A stretch of DNA of 64,000 nt, from NCBI RefSeq assembly GCF_032362555.1, contig NC_083522.1:4318001-4382000 (forward strand), given 5' to 3'. Position 1 is the first letter of the stretch. Each line of letters begins with the position of its first letter. Below the pieces are notes generated by a model. The model did not search any database, was not told the origin of the DNA, and was given only the letters and a program-made list of their open reading frames with translations. This stretch comes from Amyelois transitella. Its lineage: Eukaryota; Arthropoda; Insecta; Lepidoptera; Pyralidae. Of the stretch, positions 1 through 12,900 are shown one piece after another. Position numbers and translations under genes: made by a program.

Positions 1-997
1 TTTTAACATTGTATGTTAGGTTTAGTTTTAATGTTATTATGACATACAATATTTAATATTTACATGAGTTAGCGTATTTTATTACAAACTTTATTATAGT
101 TTATATTTTGCTATTTCGATTGTTGGAAGTTGCAGTTTCGTGTCACTTTGGGGTGAAATATTTTGGGGAATTTCTAAATTTATTTAGGAAATAGTTAAAT
201 GTTAATTGGTGCCAATGTTTGCCGATGTTTATGAAGGTTTAATATTTAATCCCAAAGTGATTGCGGCTATCCTATATCTTGTAAACTAATCTATAACGTT
301 ATATGTATATTAGAAAATTAGAAATAAGTGGTGCAATGTGTAACATGTATTTTTGTTCGGAAGACGATTAAGTTTAGGTATTTAATTACGGCCGGCTTGC
401 AGGAAACGTCTTGGCCTATCAAGACTTATTTATTTACTGATAAAGTAACATAGGCCTAAATGTTAACAAATTACACAAATACTATTTTTCTGTTAATTAC
501 CAAAATATTGATAAGTGAAATATCTTAGGCATATTTAATTTTCAGTTGACAAATACACAATATTTTTTAAACATTTGTTATTTTATTTGATTCTGTCGAG
601 CGTTCTTCCTTTCTCTCTTGCTTAAACTAAATAGTCTTTGTTAAAATAAAAATCATTAATTTATTTATAGAAATATTTATTTTCAAGTACCAATAACAAA
701 TATATTCATACCTACATAAAGTTATGTAATTTTTATGTACTTGTTTCAACTTAATTTATGGATTTAAAGTAAATCAAAATTCCACACCTTTAATAAAAAA
801 ATAGTCTACTATTTTTATTTGAAATGTTCTTATTGTTACATGGCGATTTATTGTCTTACAGTCCCTATAATATATTCATAATTCATAAGCTTGATCTCTG
901 TAACAGCAAGATGAACGACATTCTTATATATCGACAATTTATTATTCATTCCTATCTATTTTACAAACTAAATTCCTATTAAAATAACTCTTTTTTT
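1..997. other. Gene-free AT-rich flank downstream of MDN1
   Basis: No coding exon is visible on either strand. On the minus strand the first part is the MDN1 3' UTR: a canonical polyadenylation hexamer (AATAAA, seen as TTTATT at 938-943 on the plus strand) lies about 55 bases past the MDN1 stop codon, so the transcript probably ends near 900-930. The remaining 900 bases look like ordinary AT-rich intergenic DNA and I see no clear repeat in them. Confidence 0.6.
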
Positions 998-3900
998 TTA
1001 ACTAGTATTAGCAGCCAGTTCGAACCATTGCCTAAGCGCGTCTCCCAGTACATTGGGCAACGCTGTCATATCCCGTAGGATTAGGTAGAAGGGAAACGGG
1101 AACGTATCCAAGTAGGGAACAAAACCAGCCAAACTGTTTGTTGTCGGGTCCATGAGAGGCCGTCTGATATCCATTATGGAGTCCTGGAAAGAGATATTTT
1201 GAATTATGAGACATTAATAAAAAGTGATTTCATTCAAACTGGGATGTTTATCGAAAACATATTTTCTCATCACTTCTTTCTGAAACGATAAGGAATACGC
1301 GACCATATGTAGGTATGTACTTTAAAAGAAGAACCTATACCAGCACTTTAATAATGGATAAATTCAAATTTTAAACGTAATCATCATAAATCCACATTAA
1401 TAATAAAGATAATTTTTGTATGTTTGTAATGAATAAACTCAAAAACAACAACTGATTTTCACAAAATTTGGCACAGAACCTTCGAGAGTGACATTTGCTA
1501 CTATTTTTAATTTCTCACGGTAGTGATGCCAGCGAGGTATACAATATATATAGCCAAAATAACTGGACGTAAGAATTTAATATTTGGCATGTCTAAGCAA
1601 TTAATTTAAATTATCAGACATACGGACAAAAGTTTCTGATAACTAAATACAATTAAAATCAGGAAATCATGGTTAAAAATCAAACGAAATAAAGATATTA
1701 CCTTATTGTCTGGATTGTCAATGATAACGTAGACCAAAAAGATTCCTTGTTGCCGCGCCCTCCTCACGGCTTGAAGCACCCTAGTTTCTCCCTCCGAGAA
1801 TATACCTCTTCCATCGCTAACTACCACCAACAACTTAGCATTGATGGCGTCACTTCTCACAGTTTGCTCTTCAAACAAAACCGTGCAGAAATCCAATAAC
1901 TGCGCGATTTTAGTCTTCGTCTGGTTGAATTGTAGTTGTTCTAGAATCTTCGACCCGGAATGTTCTGAGAATTGCTCCGTGAACGGGTGCAGGAGATTGG
2001 GTTTCTCGCCGAAACTTAGGACTGCGAGATCTCCGGATTCGAGGAGATTCAGCGCCTGGAAAGAATGATAGTGAACATAAAACCGATGAGCTAATGTTAC
2101 TGAAATGTAGGTTAAAGCAAACTATAATAATGCAAGTAAAGAAGATTTTAGTAAATTCTCATTATTTAAAATAATTGAGCAACTTATCTCACCCGTGAAA
2201 AAAGAATCAAGCTCTTGCTATTTTTACGGTAGAGACTATGTATTTTATGTCAATATGTTTTAAAAACTTGAGAAACTTATAAATATCTCACCTGCGAATC
2301 TAAATCATCATCAAGAATCTTATCATCAGGTGAGATGGAAGACAAATGCCTAATCTAATCCAATATTAAATGAAAAATTAAATAAAGCTAAGCTCTCAAA
2401 CGCCACCTCCTTGCTTCTAAATCGGCCATGGAACTAAAATCGTTCACAGCTATAACTATACTAGTCTCTTCACACAGCGCAGGACCCAAATGAAATCTTT
2501 GCGTAATTTGTATTTATGCCTTAAAATACTTGAGAAACTGATAAATATCTCACCTGCGAAACCAAAGCCAAGCTCTCAAACGCTAGCTCTTTGCTTCTAT
2601 TATCGGCCATGGAGCTAGAATCGTCCACAGCTATAGCTATACTATAGTGCCTCTTCGCTGGCTTACTGCGTCGTAACCAAATGCGATCTTTGCGGAACTG
2701 CGACGCTATGTACGCGATAACGCGACGCATGTTTATTGCTCGACCAGTACGGTAGTCACCTGAAACAAAATTAGGGTGTGAAGGGAGAAATAAATAAAGA
2801 TTTATCATTAGGTAAGCCGCATTCACGTATTTTACTATGTCAACAGGTAATCGAATGCCCTAAAATCAATCTTGTCTTTTGTCTTGAGACAAAACAACAT
2901 TTGTGCTCTTTTCCATTCAGTTTGATCTTATCGAGACCTTTAACTTTTCTAATGGGATAATCGTTGTTTTAATGGGTTTGGTTGGGTTTATATTTAGGTG
3001 GTTTTCCATGCGCCACCTATGTACTTCCTTTATATTGTCGTTTCATCACCCACGTGACCAAAGTGACCGTTCATTCTACCTTTTAAAACGCAGGGTAATT
3101 TCAATGACAATATGATAGTATATAACTTCGCAACAAGCAACAATCCGATATTCATACAGCCTTTGCCATGCATGTAATTTAAAATTCACTGATTCCAATT
3201 TATATTTTGTTAATGTACCAAATAAATGATTTTTTTTTCTTTCTTTCTTTCTTTCCTTTGTTCAGAAGTCCTGATGCGGATGCATAATGGGCGGAGCTTA
3301 CAATACGATAGAAAAATTTGAATATAGAACCCCGCTCGCTCATAATATAACTTACCAGCTCTCCTAGACCGTCCCGTAGGCTCCAATACGAGTCTCAATC
3401 TCTCGCATAAAGCCCTCGCCGCGTGCGCAGAATTCTGCCACAACCCGCGCCACACGGCGGTGGCCGACCCCGTTTCAGTGGAGGGCCTTTGAAGCCAATC
3501 GCGGATGCTCATGTATTCCTCAACTGTCATGTCTTCCGCCGCTTGTTGAGTTTCTTCTAGTCTGAAGAGGAGTTTTATGATCAATTCTTTATTACTAACA
3601 ACTTGTGACTGACTTCATCTTTGTAGAATTGTTAAAGCATTTATTTGCATGCAAATTTGCATCTGATTAACAAATTGAAAGTAGGATGTCCTTTCCCAAG
3701 TTCTTATCTCTTTACCGACTCAATCAAAATAGAATTTGCCGTCAAGGCGCGGAAATGCGAAAATAACAGTGAAACTGTACTTTCGTCTAATTGGATATCG
3801 AATCTGGGACATCCGTTGACCTTATTCCACAGAATTATTTAACCGAATTTATTTCGAACCGAAGTAAGTAAAACTATACCTATTCGTCAAAATACCTGGT

Positions 3901-6900
3901 ATGATAGGTAGTGTCCTTGCCCCTGCTCACAGTCATGGTCTCCACTTTCTCTCCCTCGACCTCGATTCCCGTTTCCCCCGTGGGCTCCTCCCCGCCCTCC
4001 TTCTTATTCCCAGCTTTCTCTTTGTCCTTCTCTGCGCTGTCTTTCATCTTCTCTGGTTTCAGTTCTTCAGACTTTTCAACCTGGTAGGGTATATTTTAAT
4101 GTATGAGTTCAAATTACAAATTTTTATTCATTATTATAGGACATTTCGAACATAAATTAAAATTCATTATTATATCAAAAATATATTTTTGTATAAATTT
4201 GTTCCACCGCTGCTTCTACACTTACGCGCTTGAAGCGCTAATAGATAATAATTATACTCAAGTTATTTTGAAAATAATTCTATTTTTATGAATTTATCTC
4301 ATTTAGGTAACCAAAATCTATATAACTATAATATGTTTAAGATTTAAAGACATGATTAAGATGATGCCGTAAGCATTTCCATGAAAAATCATGATTAGCA
4401 AAAGTACAAAAACATTATTCTTGTTATAAAATTTGTTAAGTCTTTAATTACTCACCGCCACTATCTATAACTCCAAAACATACGAAATGATAATGGTGTC
4501 ACAAATCTCATTTGTAACAATTAAAATATTTCACAACTTTTTATTTTACCTGAATATCATCATCATCGACGTCCATAGGCACTTCTTCATCCTGCTTCAA
4601 TTCCTCGGCGTCTTCGTCCTCTTTCTGCAATGTCGGTTGCTGTTCCGCTTGCTCTTTGGTAGCTGCGTCTACTGCCTGCGTAACGTGAATTAAACAAGTC
4701 TGATAACTTATGGAAATCAGTGACAAACGATATGATAATAATGACAACTCAATAAAGTAACGACCTTCTCACAAGTACATTAAACTTGAAATCCAAAAAC
4801 AAAATGTCTCCTGTTATCTCTCATATGAGGAGTACAATAGCGGAAAGTTCAGTTCGCAGGTCCAAATGGCGCGCTCTGATATAGGCTGATCAGCTCGAAT
4901 ATTTTGGCGGCACGTTAAAATTTTATTTTTGTGCAGGAAAAGACGCAATCGAAACTAACACCAAAAGAACTATGATGTGTTTGATCAACTGTTCTAAACC
5001 AAGGCTTATAATACCGGTATTTTTGTTTACGTGGAAAATAAAAGTTTTTTTGTTATTTTGTCATCATCCACGAAATTGAGTAAAGGTATGGTGTAGTAAA
5101 GCATACCAGAATAGGTATTATTTAGTACCGGTACTAATCTCCAGATTAGTAGTTCTTTTCATTTTCTCATTTGTACCGACAAATGAGAACCTGTTCCAAC
5201 AGGTTCTCATTTGTCGGTACAAATGAGAAATCAATACCGGTATTCTTGGTAACGGTTCCAAGCCTTGTTCTATACCTGTAAATCGTCTTTCTTCGCCTGC
5301 TTGACGTGCTGGAAAGCATCGGCGTCCCTTTCACCATCGTCCTGATTGTCTCCGCCCTCGTCCATAGCCTCGTCCTCTTCTACATTTAACGTCTGCATTT
5401 GCTTGTTCTTCTTCTCGTTTGATTCGCCTATTTTGTGAATGAAAAGTTTAGTCAATATTAAGTCTAAATTTAAGTTGCTTGTGAAGGAAATTTTTTTCAT
5501 CGTTAAAAAGCTACATCGTCTGCGGGTTTGATGTATCACAGGCGAAGCGTGGCGGCTATGTTTTCTATTGTAAACCGATCTTCAAAATACCTAAATACTC
5601 ATTAATATTCATGGGTCCTGACTTAGATATCTGTTCACGGTTTGTTTCTCGCCACGATGTCTCTTCTCATTCATGTCTAGTACGGAACGAAATGGTTTAT
5701 CCACATAACTCTGAAAATACTCACCTAACATCCTGTTTTCATCGGTCGTTCCCGGTTTATTTTCGTGTTTCTTCTGTTCCCTCTGACTTTGAGATCTGTT
5801 CGCGGCTTGTTTCTCGCCACGATGACCCTTCTCACTCTTGTCCAGTTCGGAACGACCCGTAGATTGGTTGTCTTCACCAACTTGCTCTTGCGCTTGTTCC
5901 TATAATATTTATTAAAAAAATGTAGACTATCTTGTTTCTATTACATATCCGCTAGAAGCTGGAATTCATGAATTATTGTTTATATTTAATTTTTGTAAAG
6001 TTTTCCTTTTTTATATCAAAATATGTATTATAAATTCCTGTGAATTCTTTCCAGGGATTTGATGTGATCGTTGATACACAAGTCATTTCCCTGATTTAAA
6101 TACAGACAGCAGCTGTAAGTGTGGTTATTAAAACAATAATTAAGTAAAACAATTAAAGACGGCAGCAATAAAAAGTTACTTACATAAGGCGCGCTTTCCT
6201 CGTCTTTGCTCTGTTCGGCATTAGTTTCAACATTATCATCCGTGCCTCTTTCCATCTCAGCATTCTGCGCCTTATCTTCAGCCGTTGGATCATTATTGGA
6301 CGGATTCGCTTGAGGATTGGCATCTCTATCTTTCTGTTCCGTTTCTTCCTCGTCAATCTTCTCTGGGTTTCTGGGTAGCTCTGGATCCTCAACTTCGTTT
6401 TGTTCCTCTGTTTCTTTTTCTTGATTTTCATCTGGGTTTTCTGGGTTCTTATCACTTTCTTCGTCCCCGTCCCCGGGTTGGTCGTCGGAGTTCGGCTTGT
6501 CTGCGTCTTCGTCTTTTTGCTGTTATAAAATTTAAAAACCGTGATGAACAACTTAAAAGAGAAACTTAAAAAACCTCATCATTACCTATACAAAAAATCA
6601 GAGCCAACCCACGCGTTCAAAAGTCAAGTCCAGCTCTCATAAAAAATATATGGGCGCAATATAACCCAATCGAATAAGTTTCCTAACTATAAAACCTACC
6701 AAAAGTTATTATCATTTAATAACTGATACTCTCATCATCAAACATTTGATTACATTCTAAGCCCTGCTTCAAACCCAGAGTTCATAAAACTGATCTTCTT
6801 CTTCCTCCTTCTCCTTAGTCCTGGTTGCATCATCACCACTCTGAAGATGAGCCCGGGGCAAGCCTTTGACAGGATCCTGGATTGGGTAAGTCAGGTTTTT

Positions 6901-9900
6901 ACACGAAGCGACTCCTGTCTGACCTACGCAACTTTTGCAGGTAAACCTAACACGTATTGAATCATAAGTTTACACATCCAGTTGCCTGGACGTGCAAGTT
7001 TCCTCACGATGTTTCCCTCACTGTTTAGTTCACAAAAATGATATTGAACACTAAGAATATACACGTAAAGTTAAATTTCGTTCTCACCTGTTCCTCTACA
7101 TCTTTCTCCGTTTCCTCTGCAGTTTTATCATCCTCTTCATCGCTAGAAACGTCAAGACCATTCCTTTTGTCTTTATCGTCTTCGCCTTCATTAGTTTCAT
7201 CTGGTGTCTCTTCGGGTAATGCTTTGATTTCAAACGGATTCTCTGTTTCAGTTTCACCCTGAATTGGAAAATTGTTTGTTATTTTATGCAATGTATATTT
7301 AGTCAGTTCTTTTTTACTAGGTACGCTCATCCAAAATTTGTTTATATTTAGTATAACATGTTTCTCTGTAAGCGAATATTTGTATTCTTTTGAGAAATGA
7401 ATTCTTTTAAACTAATTTATCTATCGTCTCTGAGAGAAATAGTAAAATAATAGAAAAGACACAGATTGAGCTAGTCCAAAGATAAGTTTCCTTGTGATAT
7501 AGATGTAATCATAATACGAATTGAAGATTACCAATCCCCATCATCAAACATACTATATATATTTTTGTAAGGTTTAAAAAGAGTGAATAACCACATATCC
7601 TTCTCCTGTTGGCTTACTAAATATTATGAAACATAATGAAAAAAAAAACAGGGCTTCAGTACTAACATCTTCATCATCGTCGCCGCCGTTTTCTTCACCG
7701 TCAATGTCCATGCTTTCGGGCATTTCAAAGTCTTCAGGTTCAGGTAGCGGCTGTTCGTTACCGTGGTACGGATCGACCTGCGGAAACACAACAAATCATC
7801 ACTACATAGTATAAAACAAAGTCGCTATTTTAGTCTGTTTGTTTGTATGCTTAAATCTTTTAAATTACGCAACGGATTTTGAGGCGGTTTTTTGTAACAG
7901 GTAGAGTGATTCAAGAGGAAGGTTTTTATGTATAATTTTTTCCGAATTTTGCACCCGTGCGAAGCCGGGGCGGGTCGCTAGTATACTTTTATTACAAACA
8001 GGTGTAAAGTATGTAACTTTGTTCGTTTGTAAGGGCTAATCTTCGGATATACTGCAACGATCATAAATATTCTTCCACCGTTAAAACATTGTTATTCCAT
8101 CATAAAGCTTTACAGCGGTACGTGGCCTTTCAGTCTATTCAAGACTGTTGGCTCTGTTTACCTGGGTGTTATAGGCTATATGTAACTGGTTTCTTTATAC
8201 ACGCAATGCCCAAAGATGAAAAGGTGTCCAAGCACCCAACAAATAAACTTATACAATTAACTTCTCTAAATCTTATACTATTCAAAATTCTATATTGTAC
8301 GTAGAAAAAATTGCAATTGCTAAAACATAACCACTTACATGATCGTCATCAATTTCGGGCTCCTCCATTTCATTGATGTCCTTCTTCTTCTTCCTATCTT
8401 TCCCTTCATCGCCGTCATCGAAACCCTGCTCTTCTTCCTTAGCAGCCATCTCTTTCTCCCCCGTACTCTCGCCTTTGCCACGTTCTTCCTTCTCTTTCTG
8501 TTGTTCCCCTTCTAGTTCCTCCTCGTCTTCGGAACCCCAGATTTGTTGGTCCAATCTAAACGAAAATTAGTGATTATTTTTTACTTGTATTATTCGTTTA
8601 GCTTTAGGTTTCGTAAGTGTGTTTTGTCACAAAACTTATAACATACCCTTTTTTTCCATATAGTAGTAAATCTTTTCTTTAAGTCTATTTTAGGCATTTA
8701 ATTTATATATGTTCACCTACGCAATGGATTTTTATATACTAAGGCAATAAATAATAGGTAAACTTACTTCTCAGCAGCATTATCAATATCGCCCATTTGT
8801 TTGTCAGCATTTTCCTCATCGTCTTCTTGTTCAGAATCATCACCTTCTGTGTCATAAAATATAATTATTTAATTTTCTGTTCATATAAATTTGGCCATAT
8901 TGGATCATATTAAGCATTAATAGGCAATATGCTTAGAAAAAAAAAACAAAGGAAAAAATTATGGACATAAAAAAATATATTTATCTATGAATTAAATTCC
9001 CTTTACTGATTACAAAAACAAGGATTACAAGTAAATAAAAAAAAACTTATATTTCTTTTAGCATATACAGATTCTATTCTGAAAAATAAAAATATAAAAA
9101 ATTGGCGATGAGGCGTACATTGTGCTTTAAATTTTTACGTACCTTTTTTGTCAACATCTTGTAAGTGCGAATCAAAATCATCAGACATGTTTATTCCTTT
9201 CTCCTCTTCTTTGCAGTCTCTGTCTTCCTCTTTCTTCTCTTCTCCCGGACGATGTGCATCTTCTAATTGGTCCTAAACATAAAAACAAAAGTTAATTTTC
9301 TGTCCTTAAGTTATTTTTTACAAATAATTTAAATATATTCAGGAAAATGGTAGTACCGATCCCGGTACTCTAAAAGATGACTACTTCATCTCTTTCCTAT
9401 GGATATCGTTAAAGGCGGCTAAAGGAAGAGGCACATGATACAATATGGGTTAGGTTCCCCTACAAAGGTTGCGAGGGTCAGATGGAAGTAGTTTCGTGTT
9501 AAACCGGCTCAATTTAAGATCATGGTCTCAAAAGGGGCTCTCCAGGCTCCCCTCAAGAATTGTGAGTAAATAGCCGAGATTTCCGCCAAGATGAAGAATA
9601 ATCAAACCTGGTTCTCATGCCTTCATGTGTGAGGGATAGGCAGAAGTTGAGTACTAATATTAGATACCTGGTTCTCGATCCTTTCAGAGACGTCTTTCTG
9701 TCCCTCTCCCTCCCCCAGCCCGGTGCCACCCGACAGTTTGCCAGGACCACCTTCACCTTCGCCTTCTTCATCCATGTCTGAGGGTCGGCAGAATCTGAAT
9801 AAAAATTATATCGAAGAGGTTACAAAATTGAACTTGCTTTCGCTTACGTGAAAATGTTTTCTTAGTTTTGATTCTGTCTGGTTCATAGGCGTGAACACAA

Positions 9901-12900
9901 CCACTACATGGGTGATCGACGGTTCGAATCCCGGCCAGGGTGATGAAAAACGAGACTGTTTCTGAATCTTGAATGTTTATTTATATATGTATTTACTATA
10001 AAATATAGTATCTTGATATCCGATAACACAAGTCTCAAACATGGTATGGTACAAAGGCGATCTGTGTAATTTGTCAAGTATAAATTTTAAAAAAATGTAT
10101 GCATCATACAGAAATTATCATAATTTATATTTGTATGTTGCACAGCGAAATCAGTTTAGATAATCTCTCTTTCATCTTTGCGTAATTTCGTGTTCCATGG
10201 GCCCGATGTCCACTTCTCAACATTTCTCTCTTCACTTTTTACGATCTTCGACATCTTGGAAACATGTATGGAAATTATATTATAAGTAACGATCTGAATA
10301 TACCTAACTAAAACTCACCCTTTGGTTGCCAAGTCCGAAAATATTTTCAATAGAACTGACAACATTTTACAAGAAACACGATGTACCGCAACTTTCTGCG
10401 TTATAAAATATTGGACAAATAGCACAGTTTGCTCCAATATTGGCACCAATCTCATCACAGCATTCTTCCCTTCCTCCACATCCGCTTTAGACGTCAAATA
10501 CTGAACGTAATTCACTAAAACATCATTAATTTTCCTTATAAGACTCTCTAACTGAAGCATCTTAGTATCATTACTTAATTTCTCTTGCAAAAGTTCTTTC
10601 AAATGTTTGTCTTCTAAAATATCCTTATGTTCCTTTTCTTTTTCAGCACTCTCAATTATTTCATCAATTGCTTCTAAGACATCAATATTTTCAGATAATT
10701 CTGGCAAATGTTTCTTATATATGGATTGTATTACCAACAACATAGTTGCAAGTAGATCTTCGGTTTGATTCACTAGTTCCTCTACTGTACCTTCTTCCAT
10801 AGAAATATCTTTACATTCATCTAATTCATCTAATTTATCAATATCGTTTATTGTTTTTTTGAGGTAATCTGATAATTTGACAATGCTACTCATAATTGGA
10901 TGTTGTGGTTGATAATCTGCATTAAGTATTTTTAATTTGAACTGATATTCTGTTATCAAATTGTCAACGCTATTAACAATGCTCTTTAAATTAGATTTAG
11001 CTTCATTTGCAGTATTTACATGAGTTTGAGAGATTACTGGCACATCTTCTATACTATTTCCAATTTTCTTTGGCGTACTATTTACTAATTTGTTTATAAC
11101 AGCTTTCTCTTTATTAACAAGACTTGTTATTTCTTTTACTTTTTTATATAATTCTCGCCATTCATCAGTGTTTTTATAGCATTTTGTAATAAATGAATCT
11201 GATAGAACATCATCGAATTCTGCTTCTTGATCAGAAATAAGGGTCTTTTCAGGTAAAGATTTAAGCAATACACTGAATTGATCTAACAACAAACTAGTAT
11301 TGGCATAACATTCTTTCAGTATATCTAGTTTTTGATTGACTGTCAGTATGTTTGCTCCACTAATATCTATTTCAAGAGCATTTGTGAGATGCGTAGTAAG
11401 AGAACGCAAGTCGCAGAGGTGTCTGGAGTATTTTGATATAGATCTCTTTTGTGTGTTCGTTAGTTTCTGAAAAAGACATATAATTACTTCTTAGGTAATG
11501 TTGAAAATTGTATTATAAAATGTATTCAGTTAATTCAAAATTCATGTTATTGTTTCATAAATTCTAGACCGGAAATAGATCAATCTACGGTGTAGCATAT
11601 TTTTTTAACACAGTCTCGATTATACAATACGTATGTATTATAAGTTCTGATGCCTTTAAAATGGTAAGTGTGTATAAGATATTGAAGAGTCGACCGATAA
11701 TTTTACTACAAAAAAGAACGACAACGTAGCCAATTTTTTCATAAAAAAATAGAGAAATATTATTTCAAAATTTATACGAGAATATGGTACTTACCAGCAG
11801 TTGAGCGGCGAACCCCTTGCATCTGTCAATGTTCTGTATACCCAGGTCTTGATGCGGGGATTGCAACGCCGTAGCCAAATGTCTGTGCCTGGCTATGTTC
11901 TTCTGGAAGTACTGTTCACAGCCCGACCAAAGTAATGATAGTGAGGCATCGCAGCGTCTGAAATAGAAACTCTTAGAGTGCGTAGACCAACGAAGACTTA
12001 CCAAATCGACGATCATGGGAAAAAAAGCACACCCCGGTCTCCTATACTGAGAAGTGAAGATATTATCGGCCTTAACGCCAGGAGGAAGAAGAAAGACAAT
12101 GTAGACCACAAAGTGCAGACTTACTTAAAATCAAAAAGTCAAATTAAATATTCAAAACAGAAACGTTGATTGGTTAATGATGATAAATGAATGATGTGCC
12201 GTGTGGTTGCCGGTACCAATACAAAAAAGAATAGGACAAAAATAGGATAAAAATAACTTCAGTTTTTTAATCTTCGAACATTTAAACGGTTATTGTGAGG
12301 TCTGTTAATCTACGTGTTAATTCGTTATTGTATTCAACACACGACCCAAGCCTAATACTATGTAGGCCGTTGAGTATCATCAAGTTTGTAATAAATAAAC
12401 TAATTTACCTGTTCTTCAAATACTGCATAGCGGCGTCTAAATCAACTGGCGGTATCGTAAAATCATACAATTGATCGTTAGTACTCAATATGACTAGTCC
12501 AGTGCGGTAATTAAGACCCATTTTTGTGAGATATTTGAACAAATCCGCGACCGCTTTACGTTTCTGCTGCATTATGTTCTTAGCTTGCGACGTTTGTTTT
12601 TCTTTGGGAAGTGTTGAGTCCACCTGTTGATTGATAATAATGTATATAAAACGATCTCAAGTAAGTATCATGTTGTGCTGTAGTCGTATATTTTTATTTA
12701 ATAAGCAAACACTCAACTTGTGAATAAAGCAGTGTGTTACGTAATTACAAAATTCGTACATTTATAATTTCTAGTATTTAATAAGCTATTATTTGACTGT
12801 TTGTCAATCCTTCATAAAATATAAAATGAAGTTACTAACAAACAAACTATTGGACATAGAAAAAAAAGCTGAAATTTGGAAATGTTCTCAAGAAAGTCTG

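Larger units (their letters stand above)
998..3561 (-). other. MDN1: MDN1 exons 38-41: MIDAS (VWA-like) domain and C-terminus
   Basis: Exons in gene order: 3356-3561, 2554-2759, 1702-2055, 998-1183. Exon 39 carries DYRTGRAINMRRVIAYIASQ and the metal-ion-dependent adhesion motif DDSSSMADN (DxSxS, near residue 5147). This coordinates Mg2+ and contacts an acidic residue of the UBL domain of the substrate. Exon 40 carries the rest of the VWA fold, including VVVSDGRG, whose aspartate is the expected late metal-site residue. Exon 41 ends with PFPFYLILRDMTALP and LRQWFELAANTS. The stop is TAA at 998-1000. A decayed copy of part of exon 39 lies in the following intron (separate entry). Confidence 0.95.
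3896..9794 (-). other. MDN1: MDN1 exons 27-37: acidic D/E-rich region
   Basis: Exons in gene order: 9668-9794, 9143-9272, 8768-8846, 8339-8555, 7667-7777, 7088-7258, 6184-6519, 5725-5899, 5276-5427, 4550-4675, 3896-4080. Together they encode about 600 residues dominated by Asp, Glu, Lys, Asn and Gln, the flexible tether that lets the MIDAS domain reach the substrate. Landmarks: FCRPSDMDEEGEGEGGPGKL in exon 27, MSDDFDSHLQDVD in exon 28 and KHENKPGTTDENRML in exon 34. Exon 37 carries VETMTVSRGKDTTYHT just before the globular C-terminal part. Exons 31, 32, 33 and 36 (111, 171, 336 and 126 nt) begin and end in phase 0, so each could be skipped without a frameshift. Confidence 0.9.

Noticed and set aside
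10315-11409. Single-exon 364-residue gene starting at a Met at 11409
   Set aside because: The open frame continues upstream to an acceptor at 11467 and joins exon 25 in phase; it is MDN1 exon 26.
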